A stretch of 64,000 nt of DNA from UBA1413 sp037447215 (GCA_037447215.1 JBBIHB010000001.1:191840-255839), one strand, 5' to 3'. Numbered from the stretch's first letter, positions 1-10,528 are shown. Notes: generated from the letters alone by a model not told the origin. Numbers and translations: made by a program.

Positions 1-1126
1 AAGAAAGTTGCTTTACAGCCTCAACAAAAGGCCGGATGTGCGTAAAAAATGCCTTATAACCTTCGCAAAGGTAATTTAAACCGGGTTCTCCATCGGGAGA
101 CTGGATAAACCGGTTTTTGGGACATTCGCCATTGCACATATTTAATACCGGGCATTTGCGGCAGTATTGCGACAGTGTGAGCGATTTGGCAATTCCGAAC
201 TCTTTCTGCCGGGGATGATCGAGCAATGAAGCAAGCGATTCGTCCAGAATGTTGCCAATCTTATATTGGGTTTCAACATAATGATCACATGCATAAAAAT
301 CGCCATTGTGTTCGACAACCGGTACTCCACCACAATCAATCTTATACACACAGAGCGAATGCTCCTGATCGAAGGCTGTCCGTATGGCTTCCTCAAAAAT
401 CTGAACCTGAATTTTACCGATATCGTGTTCAACCCATTCGTCGAAGATTTCAATCAGAAATCGGCCAAAATCAGCAGCAGGAACAGAAGAAGGTGTTATT
501 CCGCCCAAAAGATGCGGTTTATGCTCAACCAATGGCAAAAAAGTAATATACCTTGCCCCGATACTTTTAAAAAACCGATATACTTTAAGTGGAAATTGCA
601 CATTAACTGAATTAACCACGCAAAGTATTTCAAAGGTTATCCCAAATTCCTTCAATAGGTTCAATCCTTTAAAAACCCTGGCAAATGTGGCTTCTCCGTT
701 TCTGCCGGTACGAAATTGGTTGTGCATCTCTTCTGTGCCATCGAGGCTGATCCCTACCAGAAATTTTTCACTTGAGAGAAATCTGCACCATTCCTCATCG
801 AGTAGGGTTCCATTGGTCTGAATTCCATTTATCAAAGTTTTCCCGGATAGCAGATGCTGTTTCTGAAGTGCCACCGCCTTACGGTAAAAATCAATTCCGG
901 CCAGCGCGGGCTCTCCCCCATGCCACGAGAACATGACAATATCACCGGTGGTGGCTTTAATATGTTGAATGATATAATGCTGCAGCAAAACGTCATCCAA
1001 ATGCAGCTTCCGTTTTTCAGGATAATAGCCATTTTTGTTCAGGTAATAACAATAGCTGCATTGCAGATTGCATAGTGAACCAACAGGTTTTGCAATAATC
1101 TGGAATTCCCTTGATGTGCTGCTCAT
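1..1126 (-). CDS. Anaerobic sulfatase-maturase-type radical SAM/SPASM enzyme, partial (3' end beyond left edge)
   Basis: The minus-strand frame is open from an ATG at 1126 to the window edge (at least 375 residues), so the C-terminus is missing. The N-terminus carries the radical SAM cluster motif CNLQCSYC (Cys19, Cys23, Cys26), followed by a WHGGEPAL motif and VGISLDGTEEMHNQFR. The C-terminal half has the SPASM auxiliary-cluster cysteines, including the VEHNGDFYACDHYV stretch and a CRKCPVLNMCNGECPKNR block. This set is typical of anSME enzymes, which convert an active-site Cys or Ser of sulfatases to formylglycine using S-adenosylmethionine in the cytoplasm. No sulfatase lies in the window, so the substrate is unknown. 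Another SPASM peptide-modifying enzyme remains possible. The downstream NmrA remnant is probably unrelated. Confidence 0.85.
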   Translation of the reverse strand, partial: MSSTSREFQIIAKPVGSLCNLQCSYCYYLNKNGYYPEKRKLHLDDVLLQHYIIQHIKATTGDIVMFSWHGGEPALAGIDFYRKAVALQKQHLLSGKTLINGIQTNGTLLDEEWCRFLSSEKFLVGISLDGTEEMHNQFRTGRNGEATFARVFKGLNLLKEFGITFEILCVVNSVNVQFPLKVYRFFKSIGARYITFLPLVEHKPHLLGGITPSSVPAADFGRFLIEIFDEWVEHDIGKIQVQIFEEAIRTAFDQEHSLCVYKIDCGGVPVVEHNGDFYACDHYVETQYKIGNILDESLASLLDHPRQKEFGIAKSLTLSQYCRKCPVLNMCNGECPKNRFIQSPDGEPGLNYLCEGYKAFFTHIRPFVEAVKQLS

Positions 1127-1199
1127 TCAAAATTTAATATTATCAGGAATTTCAAATTTAGGAATAAACTTCAGAATAAAACCTGTCCTGCTGGTCAGT

Positions 1200-2153
1200 T
1201 TACAAAATCAATTCTTCAAGTATCTTTTTGTTCAGGCTTAACCAATCCTTATAGCTCAGCAATTCCGGATTTAGTTTCCTGGAATGTTCCTCATAACGAA
1301 TTGAACAAAAAGAATCTGCAAAATCGATATTAAATTGGAAAATGTATACCAGGTCATCAGCTCCGGGGAAACCAAAAGAACGGTAAACTGATATAGGAAC
1401 CGCATTATATAAAACATTTTGCCCTAAACTTCGGATAGCCCGTTGGCAAGCTGCTGACCAGTAAAATGTTCGCCTGAAAAACCAATGGTCTTACCCTGAT
1501 AGGTTGTTCCTGCTTTATATATCCCCAAGGCACATTTTCCAATGTCACAGGAAGCTATGCAAAGCAATTTTTTGTCATTGAGTGGCATAGTCAGGACGAG
1601 TTTCTCATCTGGAGTTTTTTGAGACCCCCACCAAAATTGAAAAAATTTTCCCAGTAAAAAGATGTGTTCAAAATGGTTTAAGGAATGCCGCTTTCTCCGA
1701 AATATACATTCAATTCACCTTTAGCGTCGAAATGGGAAACTTTATATTTTCCCATAAGCGTTGGAATCCTGTCATCATCAAGCGGAATCCATTTTCATGA
1801 ATCTTCAAGAGATGACCATATTACATGTTTAACTCCGGTAGCGGCCGCAGCTTCAGCCATGTTTCTTACATAAGTTTTCTCCTTTTCGGGACTGAAATGC
1901 TCACAGAAGAAGGTAACGCAGAAAGCTCAATAAGCACCTTAAAATGCGTTGATCATACTATTCTTATCATCAACAACAACTTCAACAACTTCGGCGCCCA
2001 GGCCTGCAAGTTCCTTCGCTTTATCTGAATTTGGATTCATGGTATGGCCCGTGTTGTAAAACCACTTCCAGGGTCGTAAAATATCGCCCTTACCAGTCTA
2101 AAACCTTGTGCTCCCGTTGCACCAATAACCTCAATGACACTATTGTTTTCCAT
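1200..2153 (-). pseudogene. Degenerate NmrA-like NAD(P)-binding protein
   Basis: Reading the minus strand from an ATG at 2153 gives MENNSVIEVIGATGAQGFRL, an NmrA-type Rossmann start with a GATGAQG dinucleotide loop. The reading then breaks. Recognisable blocks continue in other frames with several stops: NSDKAKELAGLGAEVV, then MAEAAAATGVKHVIWSSLED, then a stretch containing GKYKVSHFDAKGELNVYF, then a C-terminal piece ending near 1200 with NPELLSYKDWLSLNKKIL. The order and spacing match one ancestral gene of about 300 codons. The many independent frameshifts and stops make this a long-dead gene rather than a single error. Open frames on the opposite strand here are chance. Confidence 0.8.
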
Positions 2154-2338
2154 TTTATTTGTATTAAATCATTGATTAAAGACTACAAGGTATTAAATTC
2201 TCGTCAACCTTATCAATGTTTTAATACTTTTTTGTCTTTTTTTCAATCTAGAGAAGTTCTCATAACCGTTCAATTTATAAGTTATAAATTATGTAGTAAC
2301 TCAAAAACATTAGTATTTATTGGCTATCCAGAACAATT

Positions 2339-5300
2339 TCAAATATTATCCCCTTCGGGATTTTCTATTGATTTACCTCGCTTTTCCATCCAATGGTATA
2401 TAATTGGCAATACCATAAGTGTCAGGAAGGTAGAGGTAATTAAACCACCTATAACCACGGTAGCCAGTGGGCGTTGCACTTCTGACCCAGTACCGGTGTT
2501 AAATGCCATTGGAATAAAACCCAGACTGGCAACAAGTGCGGTCATCAATACTGGTCTAAGCCTGTCAGTAGCACCTTCAACAATCAAATTCCTGAGTTTT
2601 CCGGGTTTATCCCGCCGTAATTCGTTAATATGGTCAATCATTACTAGGCCATTCAACACAGCTACACCAAACAAGGCAACAAATCCAATGCTTGCCGATA
2701 CCGATAGGTACATACCCCGGACCCAAAGCATGAAAACACCACCTGAAAGGGCAAACGGGAGGTTCAGCAAAATCAGAATAGTGTACTTCATTTTTCCAAA
2801 ATTGAGGTACAACAACCCGATGATGATAAATATTGAAAGAGGTACCACCAGAAACAAATGGCGCATTGCCCTTTGCTGGTTTTCGAATGTACCGCCATAT
2901 TCAATAAAATATCCTGAAGGAATATTTGCATTTTCCGCAAACTCGCGTTGCAGGTTGGCAGCATAAGTGCCAAGGTCAATATTTTTGATGTTTATCCCTA
3001 CGATAAGTCTTCGCCATCCATTTTCACGCTGTATTTCGCGAGGCCCTTCCTGGAAAGTAATATTAGTTACTCTTTTTAGCTGAATAATCCCACCCGATGG
3101 CAGGTGAACCGGTATTTCCTGAATTTTGTGCAACTGGTCCCTCATATCTTCGGGATACCTTATGGCAATGCCAAAGCGTCGTTGTCCTTCGTAGAGCTGC
3201 CCAACTACCTGTCCGCCTATCCCCGCTTCAATCACATGCTGAACATCATCCACATTAAGGCCAAAAGTTGCAACAGCTTCCCTGTCAATTTCAATTGTCA
3301 GGTAAGGCTGCCCAATGGTTTGTTCTACATAAAAATTATCGGTTCCCTGCACGTCAGGCAATAGTTTGGATATATTATCGCCAATACGGCTTAACACATC
3401 CAGATCCTCACCATAAATTTTTACAGCCATATCAGATTTTACACCGCTTGTCAGCTCATCAACCCTCATGGCAATGGGTTGGGTGAAATTGTAGGCAAGT
3501 CCGGGTTCGGTTTGCAAAAATGGCTCAATCAATTCTATAATATCCTCTTTTTCAATACCTTTCCTCCACTCCTCACGGGGTTTTAAAACCACCCATACAT
3601 CGGTCTGGTGAATACCCATCCAATCGTTTGCAAGGTCGGACCTCCCGGTTTTAGGAACAACTGTTTTTATTTCAGGAATATTATCCACCAACTTTCCAGC
3701 CAGCCAATTGGCATTTTCAATCGATTCCTGAAGCGTAACCGAAGGCATTCTTACCTGTTCAATCAAAATTGATCCTTCGTCTAGTTCAGGGAGAAACTCA
3801 GTTCCAAGCCTTGTCATAATGAGTATAGAAAGGGCAAAAAGAACTCCTGCAACAGAAATAACAAAAACTTTTCGATCGAAGTATTTTTCAAGATTATTAG
3901 CATAAACAGGTCGCAGCCAGTCGATCAGATAATTTTTACGGACTTTAACCCCCCTCCTGAAAACAATGGTTGAAATTGCAGGTACATAAATAAGTGCAAG
4001 CAATAAAGATCCAAAAACCGCTGCCGCGACGGTTATGGCCATTGGTCGATATAGAATCCCTTCCATGCCACTGAAAGTCATTATGGGCACATACACCATT
4101 AGAATAATCAGTACACCAAAAAATATGGGCCTGACTACCTGTTTGGCAGCATCCATAATAATTTCGTTCTTTTTCCCTGTCTGATTTTTCTGAAGGCGGT
4201 GTACAATGTTCTCAACCATCACCACCGAACCGTCAACCACCATACCGAAGTCGATGGCACCCAGACTCATCAGGTTGGCAGCCAGTCCAAACTCGCGCAT
4301 CCCGATAAAAGCAAACAACATCGACAAAGGTATTACCATGGCTACTATCAGCGCCCCGGAAATTTCGCCCAGAAGTAAAAGCAACACTACAATTACCAGG
4401 AATCCTCCTTCGAGCAGGTTGGTCGAAATGGTAGAAGTTGTCCGTTTTATGAGCTCCGATTGGTCGTAGAATTTTTCAATAAACACCCCATCGGGCAATC
4501 CTTGGTTAATTAAATCAATTTTTTCTTCAATGGCGGAAATAACCTTTCGGCCATTACCCCCAGACAGCATCATCACAATTCCTGTCACTACTTCACCTTT
4601 TCCATCCTGGGTAACACCACCCTGGCGTATTTCAGTGCCAATCTCAACTGTAGCTACATCGCGGATAAATACAGGCTTATTGTTGACAATTTTTATAACA
4701 ATATTCCTGATGTCATCAATTTTATTGATTAGTCCAACGCCTCTAATAATATACTGCTCACCATTATGTTCGATGTAATTCCCACCCGAAACACTGTTGT
4801 TACTTGCAATAGCATTCATAATATCCAAAATGCCGACTTGAAACAGATTTAACTGTCCGGGGTTCAGGATTACATTGTACTGCTTGACAAAACCACCAAA
4901 CGAATTTATTTCGGTAACTCCCTTAACCACTTTAAGCTGTGGAGCAATAAGCCAATCCTGAATTTCGCGAAGATCAGTAAGTGAATACCCTTCGCCACGC
5001 ACCACATATTGGTATATTTCGCCAAGTGCTGTTGATATTGGCCCTAACGATGGACTATCAACATCGGCAGGCAGTTCGTCAATAATCGATTGCAGCCTCT
5101 GCCCCACCATCTGCCGGGCAAAATAAATGTCAGTTCCTTCATCAAATTCTATGGTTACTGCTGAAAGTCCAAACTGCGAGATAGAGCGGACCTGTGCTAC
5201 TTTTGGAATGCCATTCATAGCCGTTTCGATGGGATAACTTACCAGTTTTTCAACATCGTAAGGCGAATATCTGCCTGCTTTGGTAATAACCAGCACCTGC

Positions 5301-5434
5301 ACCGGGGTAACATCGGGCAATGAATTGATAGGCAACTCTATTAAAGCAAAGTAACCTCCAACCGCCATCAGGACTACTAGTGAAAGAGCCACAAATTTTT
5401 GCCTGACACTGAATACAATTATCTCTTTTAACAT
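2339..5434 (-). CDS. cusA: CzcA/CusA-family heavy-metal efflux RND transporter (inner-membrane pump)
   Basis: The protein has 1031 residues, the normal length for an HME-type RND pump. It starts with a membrane segment (residues about 10-32), followed by the large porter loop, then TM blocks near 345-500, a second porter loop, and TM blocks near 860-1015. The proton-relay segment of the family is intact near residue 400: GAIDFGMVVDGSVVMVEN, carrying the conserved Asp, Asp and Glu. Such pumps export Cu/Ag or Co/Zn/Cd with proton antiport together with a periplasmic adaptor and a TolC-type channel. Both partners lie immediately upstream on the same strand (23 bp gap to the adaptor). The metal cannot be decided from sequence; cusA and czcA are both possible names. 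It ends just before the NmrA remnant. Confidence 0.92.
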   Translation of the reverse strand: MLKEIIVFSVRQKFVALSLVVLMAVGGYFALIELPINSLPDVTPVQVLVITKAGRYSPYDVEKLVSYPIETAMNGIPKVAQVRSISQFGLSAVTIEFDEGTDIYFARQMVGQRLQSIIDELPADVDSPSLGPISTALGEIYQYVVRGEGYSLTDLREIQDWLIAPQLKVVKGVTEINSFGGFVKQYNVILNPGQLNLFQVGILDIMNAIASNNSVSGGNYIEHNGEQYIIRGVGLINKIDDIRNIVIKIVNNKPVFIRDVATVEIGTEIRQGGVTQDGKGEVVTGIVMMLSGGNGRKVISAIEEKIDLINQGLPDGVFIEKFYDQSELIKRTTSTISTNLLEGGFLVIVVLLLLLGEISGALIVAMVIPLSMLFAFIGMREFGLAANLMSLGAIDFGMVVDGSVVMVENIVHRLQKNQTGKKNEIIMDAAKQVVRPIFFGVLIILMVYVPIMTFSGMEGILYRPMAITVAAAVFGSLLLALIYVPAISTIVFRRGVKVRKNYLIDWLRPVYANNLEKYFDRKVFVISVAGVLFALSILIMTRLGTEFLPELDEGSILIEQVRMPSVTLQESIENANWLAGKLVDNIPEIKTVVPKTGRSDLANDWMGIHQTDVWVVLKPREEWRKGIEKEDIIELIEPFLQTEPGLAYNFTQPIAMRVDELTSGVKSDMAVKIYGEDLDVLSRIGDNISKLLPDVQGTDNFYVEQTIGQPYLTIEIDREAVATFGLNVDDVQHVIEAGIGGQVVGQLYEGQRRFGIAIRYPEDMRDQLHKIQEIPVHLPSGGIIQLKRVTNITFQEGPREIQRENGWRRLIVGINIKNIDLGTYAANLQREFAENANIPSGYFIEYGGTFENQQRAMRHLFLVVPLSIFIIIGLLYLNFGKMKYTILILLNLPFALSGGVFMLWVRGMYLSVSASIGFVALFGVAVLNGLVMIDHINELRRDKPGKLRNLIVEGATDRLRPVLMTALVASLGFIPMAFNTGTGSEVQRPLATVVIGGLITSTFLTLMVLPIIYHWMEKRGKSIENPEGDNI

Positions 5435-5457
5435 AAGTTTTCATTTATCAGGTTTTC

Positions 5458-6648
5458 TTATTCATCTGAAATCAGGTGAAACCTAAGTAACGCTTTCAAG
5501 CTGAACACATTCGTGATGGCAATCTTATCGTTTTCGTGAAGGCCATTTTCAACCAAAATATTCTTATCACGAATCTCGGATATCAAAATGTACCTTTTCT
5601 CAAAAATCCCATTTCCCCGATCGACAAATACTATAGCCTGATTCCCATCGTAAGTAATTGCTTCTGCCGGAATCGAAATCATTTCAACTCTGGTTGATGT
5701 TCTGATTTGAAGCCTGAGGTTCTCTCCTGGTTTTGGCCAGCCGTTCATGCTGGCAACCACAATATTGGCAATAACCGAACGGTTGTTTTCATCCATCCCG
5801 GGGTTGATGGAGGTAATGGTAGCCCCGATCGGAACATTCTGGTCGCGTCGCATAATAAAAACAGAGTCGCCCGGTGAAATTAACCTGGCATCGTCGGGCG
5901 ATACATAACCCTTTATTAGAACTTTACTGATATCAAGCATTCTGGATAGATTTTCCAGTGCATTAACCGATTGTCCAAGTTCCACAAAATTTGACTCGAT
6001 TACTCCATTTATGGGCGAATGAATATGCAACATCGGGTTGATATTATCTCCTTCGGCAAACTGCCTTATTTCATCATCGGCAACTCACAATGCCCTTAAC
6101 CTTGAGTAATTAGCCCTCAAAATGGCTGATGCCCTTTCAAATTCAGACGAAACGCGCTCCAGTTCACTTGCCGAACTTATGGTTTCTTCAACAAGTTGCT
6201 TCAGCCGGTTTAATCGGTTGCGCTGATAACGTTCTTCAGCATAGGCCTGCAAGTATTCCGAAACCAGGTTACCAAAATCAATGCTCTGTATCAGAAATAA
6301 AATATCTCCAGCCTTTACCCTATCACCCTCAAATTTATATATCCGGCTGATCTGCCCATTTATTGGTGTGCTTATAATGCTTGAATGACCCGGTGCTGGA
6401 AAAACTACACCGGGGGACATTACCAGATATTCAACCAGATTTCTGCTTACAGGAATGGTTTGTATATTTAATTCGGCTTCTTCTTTTTCACTGAGTTGAA
6501 CCATTTCGACCCCGTGCTCTGTTTCCTGGAGTGAAGGAGGTAATTCTTTCTGTAGGGTTGTCTTTTCAAACACTTGAGTTTTTTCTGAACTACACGAAAA
6601 TAATACTGTTGATCCAGCCATTATAATTGATATCCATGCTCGTTTCAT
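5458..6648 (-). pseudogene. cusB: Heavy-metal efflux membrane-fusion protein (CusB/HlyD family), interrupted by one in-frame TGA
   Basis: The frame from ATG 6648 encodes a lipoprotein signal (lipobox LFSC), the barrel-sandwich half ending in an alpha-hairpin, then a TGA at 6085-6087 (codon 188). The same frame continues VADDEIRQFAEGDNINPMLH and on through the second lipoyl half and beta-barrel to a stop at 5458. No nucleotides are lost: one base change at the stop restores the usual Leu-Gly-Val reading at this point of the family. The adaptor links the RND pump to the outer-membrane channel, so loss would disable the operon. Neighbouring genes use TGA as a normal stop, so recoding is unlikely. 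The lesion is either a real nonsense mutation or a sequencing error. The operon partners are intact. Confidence 0.85.
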
Positions 6649-6679
6649 AAATCTTTATGATTTACAGGTTTTACAATTT

Positions 6680-7921
6680 TCAATATACCAAATCTACCTC
6701 CAGAAATTTTTCAAGCGCAATCAACTGGAGGTAATAATCGCGCATTGCTGCCAGATATCTTTGTTCGCCTGCAATAAACGTCTGCTGGGCATTAAGCAGA
6801 TGTAAAAGGTCTATTTCTCCCAATTGGTATGCTCTTAAACTCATACTCTGCAACCTTTCGGCACGGCTTTTCATCGATTCGATGTAAAGCTTCACAATGT
6901 TTCTGCTTACTTCGTAATTGTGCCAGGCATGTTCGATCTGCCGTTTCATATCAAGTTTAATTTCATTCTGCTTCCAAAGAATTTCTTCCCTCCGGGTAAT
7001 TGAAGTATTAATTTTTCCTTTGTATTCGAGGGGATACCATAAAGGTATTGTCAATCCAACTTCAAACCCTCTGTATTTAAACCCTGAACCTAAATTCTGC
7101 TGATATAAATTGATTCTGATATCGGGAAGAAGATTACTTTTTGCTTCTTTCAACAAAAAGCTGGCAGCAGATAATTCGTGTTGCGTAGCCAAATAGGCTG
7201 GTTGTATTTCCTGTCGGGCAAGTGCATTTATTTCATCAATTTTTATATCGGGTGCATATAAGGTATCCGTAAATAAAATGCTATAACTTTGATCTTCAAC
7301 AGCTAACCCCATAACAAAAAACAGACTATACCGGGCTTTATGGAGAATCCAATTCGATTGCTCAAGATCATTCATTGCCTCATCAACTTGTAGCTCAACA
7401 TTAAGCAGATCGATGCCATTTGCCATGCCTGTTTCAAATTTGGTATAAACTGCTTTATGCAGATCCTGCAATATTCTCAATTGGTTTTCTCTCGATTTTC
7501 CAAGTCGCAGGGCGTAAACTACTTCCACATAATAGCTTTTAATTTCAGCTTTAATTTCTTTCTCGCGCGAAGCAATCAGGTATTCGAGCACTTTAACTTC
7601 TTCATCGATTGCTTTGAGTCGATACAGAGTAGTCAACGGAAAATCAATATTTTGCGAAACAGTAATGCGTTTTTCTTCAAATATATCACCCGGCCCCGAA
7701 CCAATGCCTTCTTTAAAATAGCTGATCTCGGGCGATGATATTCCTGTTTCGGATCTCAATGAATTCTTTTTTTGTTGCAACCGGGCATACATCTGCTGCA
7801 ATTCAGCATTCCGTAAACGTGCCGATTCAACAGCATCTTTTAAAAACAACGTATCGGTTTGTGCAAATGAAAAGAATACTGTGAAAATTAAAAATACCAG
7901 AATAAAGATTGGCTTAAACAT
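6680..7921 (-). CDS. TolC-family outer-membrane efflux protein
   Basis: This 413-residue protein has a clear signal peptide (MFKPIFILVFLIFTVFFSFAQ), after which come two long coiled-coil repeats. Each repeat contains the polar heptad-like helices of OEP domains, for example the segment with SRENQLRILQDLHKAVYTKF and a second with MKSRAERLQSMSLRAYQLGE. It is the first gene of the metal-efflux operon, 31 bp upstream of the adaptor gene, and is expected to form the trimeric outer-membrane exit duct for the CusA-like pump. The length is typical. The alternative of a nonmetal export duct is unlikely given the neighbours. Confidence 0.88.
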   Translation of the reverse strand: MFKPIFILVFLIFTVFFSFAQTDTLFLKDAVESARLRNAELQQMYARLQQKKNSLRSETGISSPEISYFKEGIGSGPGDIFEEKRITVSQNIDFPLTTLYRLKAIDEEVKVLEYLIASREKEIKAEIKSYYVEVVYALRLGKSRENQLRILQDLHKAVYTKFETGMANGIDLLNVELQVDEAMNDLEQSNWILHKARYSLFFVMGLAVEDQSYSILFTDTLYAPDIKIDEINALARQEIQPAYLATQHELSAASFLLKEAKSNLLPDIRINLYQQNLGSGFKYRGFEVGLTIPLWYPLEYKGKINTSITRREEILWKQNEIKLDMKRQIEHAWHNYEVSRNIVKLYIESMKSRAERLQSMSLRAYQLGEIDLLHLLNAQQTFIAGEQRYLAAMRDYYLQLIALEKFLEVDLVY

Positions 7922-8009
7922 GGTTTATTATTCTAAATAACATTCAAAGGAACTGATTATTTACAACCATGTTCTTAACGTAATGTTATTATTTAATGGT
8001 GTAAAATGT

Positions 8010-9341
8010 TTATTCCGAAAAGCAATACAAAGACTCAAAACCCCTAAGAATCAAATCATTGCCAACGATTACAGGCGATGCATGAAAATCATCGTCCAAT
8101 ACGTTTGAAGCCAGAATATCGGGCGTATTACCAGCACTGACAACCACAACGATATTTTTTGAAGCAATGTAAATGCGGTCGTTTACCCCTGTGGGTGATG
8201 AGAATAGGGTGCTGATGCCCTGAATATTTTCTTTTGCGTAGATTATTTCACCTGTTTTCGCATCGAGGCAGGTTAAAAAGCCATTGTTCACCCGCAAAAA
8301 GTACAACCTCCCATTCATAAGAACCGGATTAGGGGTATATGGCGTATCCTGACCGTAGGTCCAGAGAATAGCAGGGGTTCCGGTGATATCGCCTTTTGCT
8401 ATTGCCGGATCGATGGCTTGCAGTGCACTGCCCCTGAAACCGCTCATCACGTACAAAATACCATCTGTATAAACCGGATTAGGGATTACATTGCGTGTCA
8501 TGCCGGTACTTGTCCAGATAATTTCACCGGTATCGAAATCGTAACTCCGTACCTGATTAGGAGCGTTTGTAATTACTTGTGGTTTCCCTTTTACTTCAAT
8601 TACCAGCGGGGTTGACCAGGAGGTAACTTCATCGCGGTCCTTGCGCCAAACTTCATTTCCCGTTTTGGCATCGAGGGCTACAATAAACGATTCTCCCTGG
8701 TGGTCCCATAAAATGAATAGCCTGCCTTTATAAAGGAAAGGGGAATCACCTTCTCCAAAACTCATGTGTTTTTCGGATTGCCCGAAATCTTTCTGCCAGA
8801 GAATATTTCCGTCAAAATCGAGACAATAAATTCCCCTGGATCCGAAATATGCATATATATGTTCTCCATCGGTAATGGGAGAATTGGAGGCCCAGCTACC
8901 CAGTTCATGGGTTGCTTCAGCCGGAAATTCACGGGCAACGGTTTTGTCCCAGATAATATCTCCATTGTCACGGTCAATCAGGATTACTTTAAATTCATGG
9001 ATAAACTCCGCCCGGTTGGGAGCCATTCTGTTGTCCTGCGCTGAAGCATTGTTGTTTGCAACAGGTTTTTCACTGGTGGGGACCGATGTCAGGACAATTA
9101 TTTTATCGTCCCAAACCACAGGGGTTGCATGACCTTTTCCCGGAATCTGAGTTTTCCATTTCAGGTTTTTGGTTTCGCTGAATTCGACTGGTGGATTTCC
9201 TTTTATGGCAGCACCTGTAGCCAAAGGTCCCCGCCACTGAGGCCAGAAATTACCTGAGTTTTGTTGTGCCCGAGAAGAATTGCTGATTGCAAATAATAAA
9301 ATGACCGAAAATAAAAATGAAGTAATGCGATTTGAATTCAT
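8010..9341 (-). CDS. Secreted PQQ-like beta-propeller repeat protein
   Basis: The N-terminus is a signal peptide (residues 1-25, ending near SRAQ). It is followed by the NFWPQWRGP opening characteristic of Bacteroidota and Planctomycetes PQQ-like outer-membrane or periplasmic propeller proteins. Repeated blades can be seen, with motifs such as LDAKTGNEVWRKD, YDFDTGEIIWTS and LDAKTGEIIYAKEN, each the DxxTGxxxW-type core of a PQQ/BamB-like blade. The 443-residue length fits a seven- or eight-bladed domain alone. The substrate and role are not known for the family. It stands alone: it is divergent from the PfkB gene at 9530 and separated by 88 bp from the efflux operon. Confidence 0.8.
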   Translation of the reverse strand: MNSNRITSFLFSVILLFAISNSSRAQQNSGNFWPQWRGPLATGAAIKGNPPVEFSETKNLKWKTQIPGKGHATPVVWDDKIIVLTSVPTSEKPVANNNASAQDNRMAPNRAEFIHEFKVILIDRDNGDIIWDKTVAREFPAEATHELGSWASNSPITDGEHIYAYFGSRGIYCLDFDGNILWQKDFGQSEKHMSFGEGDSPFLYKGRLFILWDHQGESFIVALDAKTGNEVWRKDRDEVTSWSTPLVIEVKGKPQVITNAPNQVRSYDFDTGEIIWTSTGMTRNVIPNPVYTDGILYVMSGFRGSALQAIDPAIAKGDITGTPAILWTYGQDTPYTPNPVLMNGRLYFLRVNNGFLTCLDAKTGEIIYAKENIQGISTLFSSPTGVNDRIYIASKNIVVVVSAGNTPDILASNVLDDDFHASPVIVGNDLILRGFESLYCFSE

Positions 9342-9502
9342 AACTGTTGTTTTTGTTTGTTCCGCATAATCAGACCCGAAAACAACATAAGGGTTTAATC
9401 AACTCAATCAACTATTTCGCTCTGATATAATTATTTACTTATTTTTCCAACAAAGACACAAATACCGCATGGATCGAAGATTTATCCTTTAATAGATTAG
9501 AT

Positions 9503-9510
9503 TACTTTTG
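9503..9510 (+). promoter_or_regulatory. Bacteroidota -7 element for the PfkB kinase gene
   Basis: TACTTTTG matches the Bacteroidota -7 consensus TAnnTTTG exactly and lies 19 bp before the ATG at 9530. No convincing TTTG -33 box is seen at the standard distance, so this is a partial match. Confidence 0.45.
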
Positions 9511-9529
9511 CCAAACAAATAAAGATTGT

Positions 9530-10528
9530 ATGAAAAAATCAGCAAATAATAAAATCCATAAAGTTTTAGGCATCGGCAATGCACTGGTCGATATAATGAT
9601 TGCCCTGCCCAACGACCAGCTTTTGGAGCAGTTTGGCCTTCCACGGGGCAGCATGACCCTGGTTGACAGTAATCAATCATCAACTATTTATCAGGCCACA
9701 AAACAATATCAAAAGGATGTCACTACCGGCGGGTCGGCGGCCAACACCATTCATGGACTGGCAAGTCTGGGGGCAGCTTGTGGTTATGCCGGAAAAATAG
9801 GCGATGACGATCTGGGTAATTTATTCAAAAATGAATTCCAACAGAAAAACATAAGCACTCACCTACCCTACAGCCAATTGGATACCGGTCGTGTTATGGC
9901 AATGGTGAGCACCGACTCGGAACGCACGATGGCGACCTACCTGGGCGCTGCCGCCGAAATGTTGCCTTCCGATTTCAGCCCGGAATTGTTCGACTTATAT
10001 GGGCTGGTCTATGTTGAGGGCTATCTGGTACAAGATCATCAGCTTATAGAGTATATTTTAAAAACAGCTCACCAACAAGGCCTTACGGTAGCTATCGACT
10101 TGTCGAGCTATAACATTGTGGAGCAGAACCTGGAGTTTTTAAAACAACTGGTGGCAAACTACGTGGATATTGTTTTTGCCAACGAGGAAGAGGCGATGGC
10201 CTTTACGGGTTTTGAACCTGATAAAGCACTTGAAACGATATCTGATTTATGTGAAATAGCAATAGTAAAAACCGGCAAAAAGGGATCGATGATCAGAAAA
10301 GGAACGGAAGTTTTCAATATTTCGCCTGTTCCAACTCATTCGGTTGATACCACCGGAGCCGGCGACAGCTATGCAGCAGGATTCCTGTATGGTTACTTAA
10401 ACGGATTAAACCTTCAGCAATGCGGCGATATTGCCTCCCTGGTATCGTCAAAAACTGTTGAAACCATGGGCGCGCGGATTCCGGAAGAAGCTTGGCCCGG
10501 ATTACTGGAAAAGGTGAGGAAAGTATAA
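9530..10528 (+). CDS. PfkB-family carbohydrate/adenosine kinase
   Basis: This 332-residue ribokinase-fold enzyme starts GIGNALVDIMIALP, has the substrate-loop glycine motif GGSAANT at residues 67-73 and the anion-hole/catalytic motif DTTGAGD at 273-279, with Asp279 the expected base. The lid strand with GRVMAMVSTDSERTM and the segment TYLGAA resemble bacterial adenosine-kinase-like PfkB proteins. A nucleoside or sugar is therefore phosphorylated with ATP in the cytoplasm; the exact substrate is not determined by sequence. It is monocistronic, with its own -7 element upstream and a decayed T9SS gene converging on its 3' end. Confidence 0.88.
   Translation: MKKSANNKIHKVLGIGNALVDIMIALPNDQLLEQFGLPRGSMTLVDSNQSSTIYQATKQYQKDVTTGGSAANTIHGLASLGAACGYAGKIGDDDLGNLFKNEFQQKNISTHLPYSQLDTGRVMAMVSTDSERTMATYLGAAAEMLPSDFSPELFDLYGLVYVEGYLVQDHQLIEYILKTAHQQGLTVAIDLSSYNIVEQNLEFLKQLVANYVDIVFANEEEAMAFTGFEPDKALETISDLCEIAIVKTGKKGSMIRKGTEVFNISPVPTHSVDTTGAGDSYAAGFLYGYLNGLNLQQCGDIASLVSSKTVETMGARIPEEAWPGLLEKVRKV

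Noticed and set aside
226..610. Short plus-strand frames
   Set aside because: Antisense to the anSME-type gene, whose clusters and length are convincing.
2031..2966. A 311-codon open frame on the plus strand
   Set aside because: It lies mostly antisense to cusA, which has complete family motifs, and otherwise covers the NmrA remnant. No recognisable domain.
6085..6087. TGA recoding as an amino acid (alternative genetic code)
   Set aside because: Many intact genes here, such as serS and rpsM-like neighbours' equivalents in the window (for example pgeF's upstream regulator and the DUF2723 gene), end at TGA with overlapping starts, so TGA is a normal stop.
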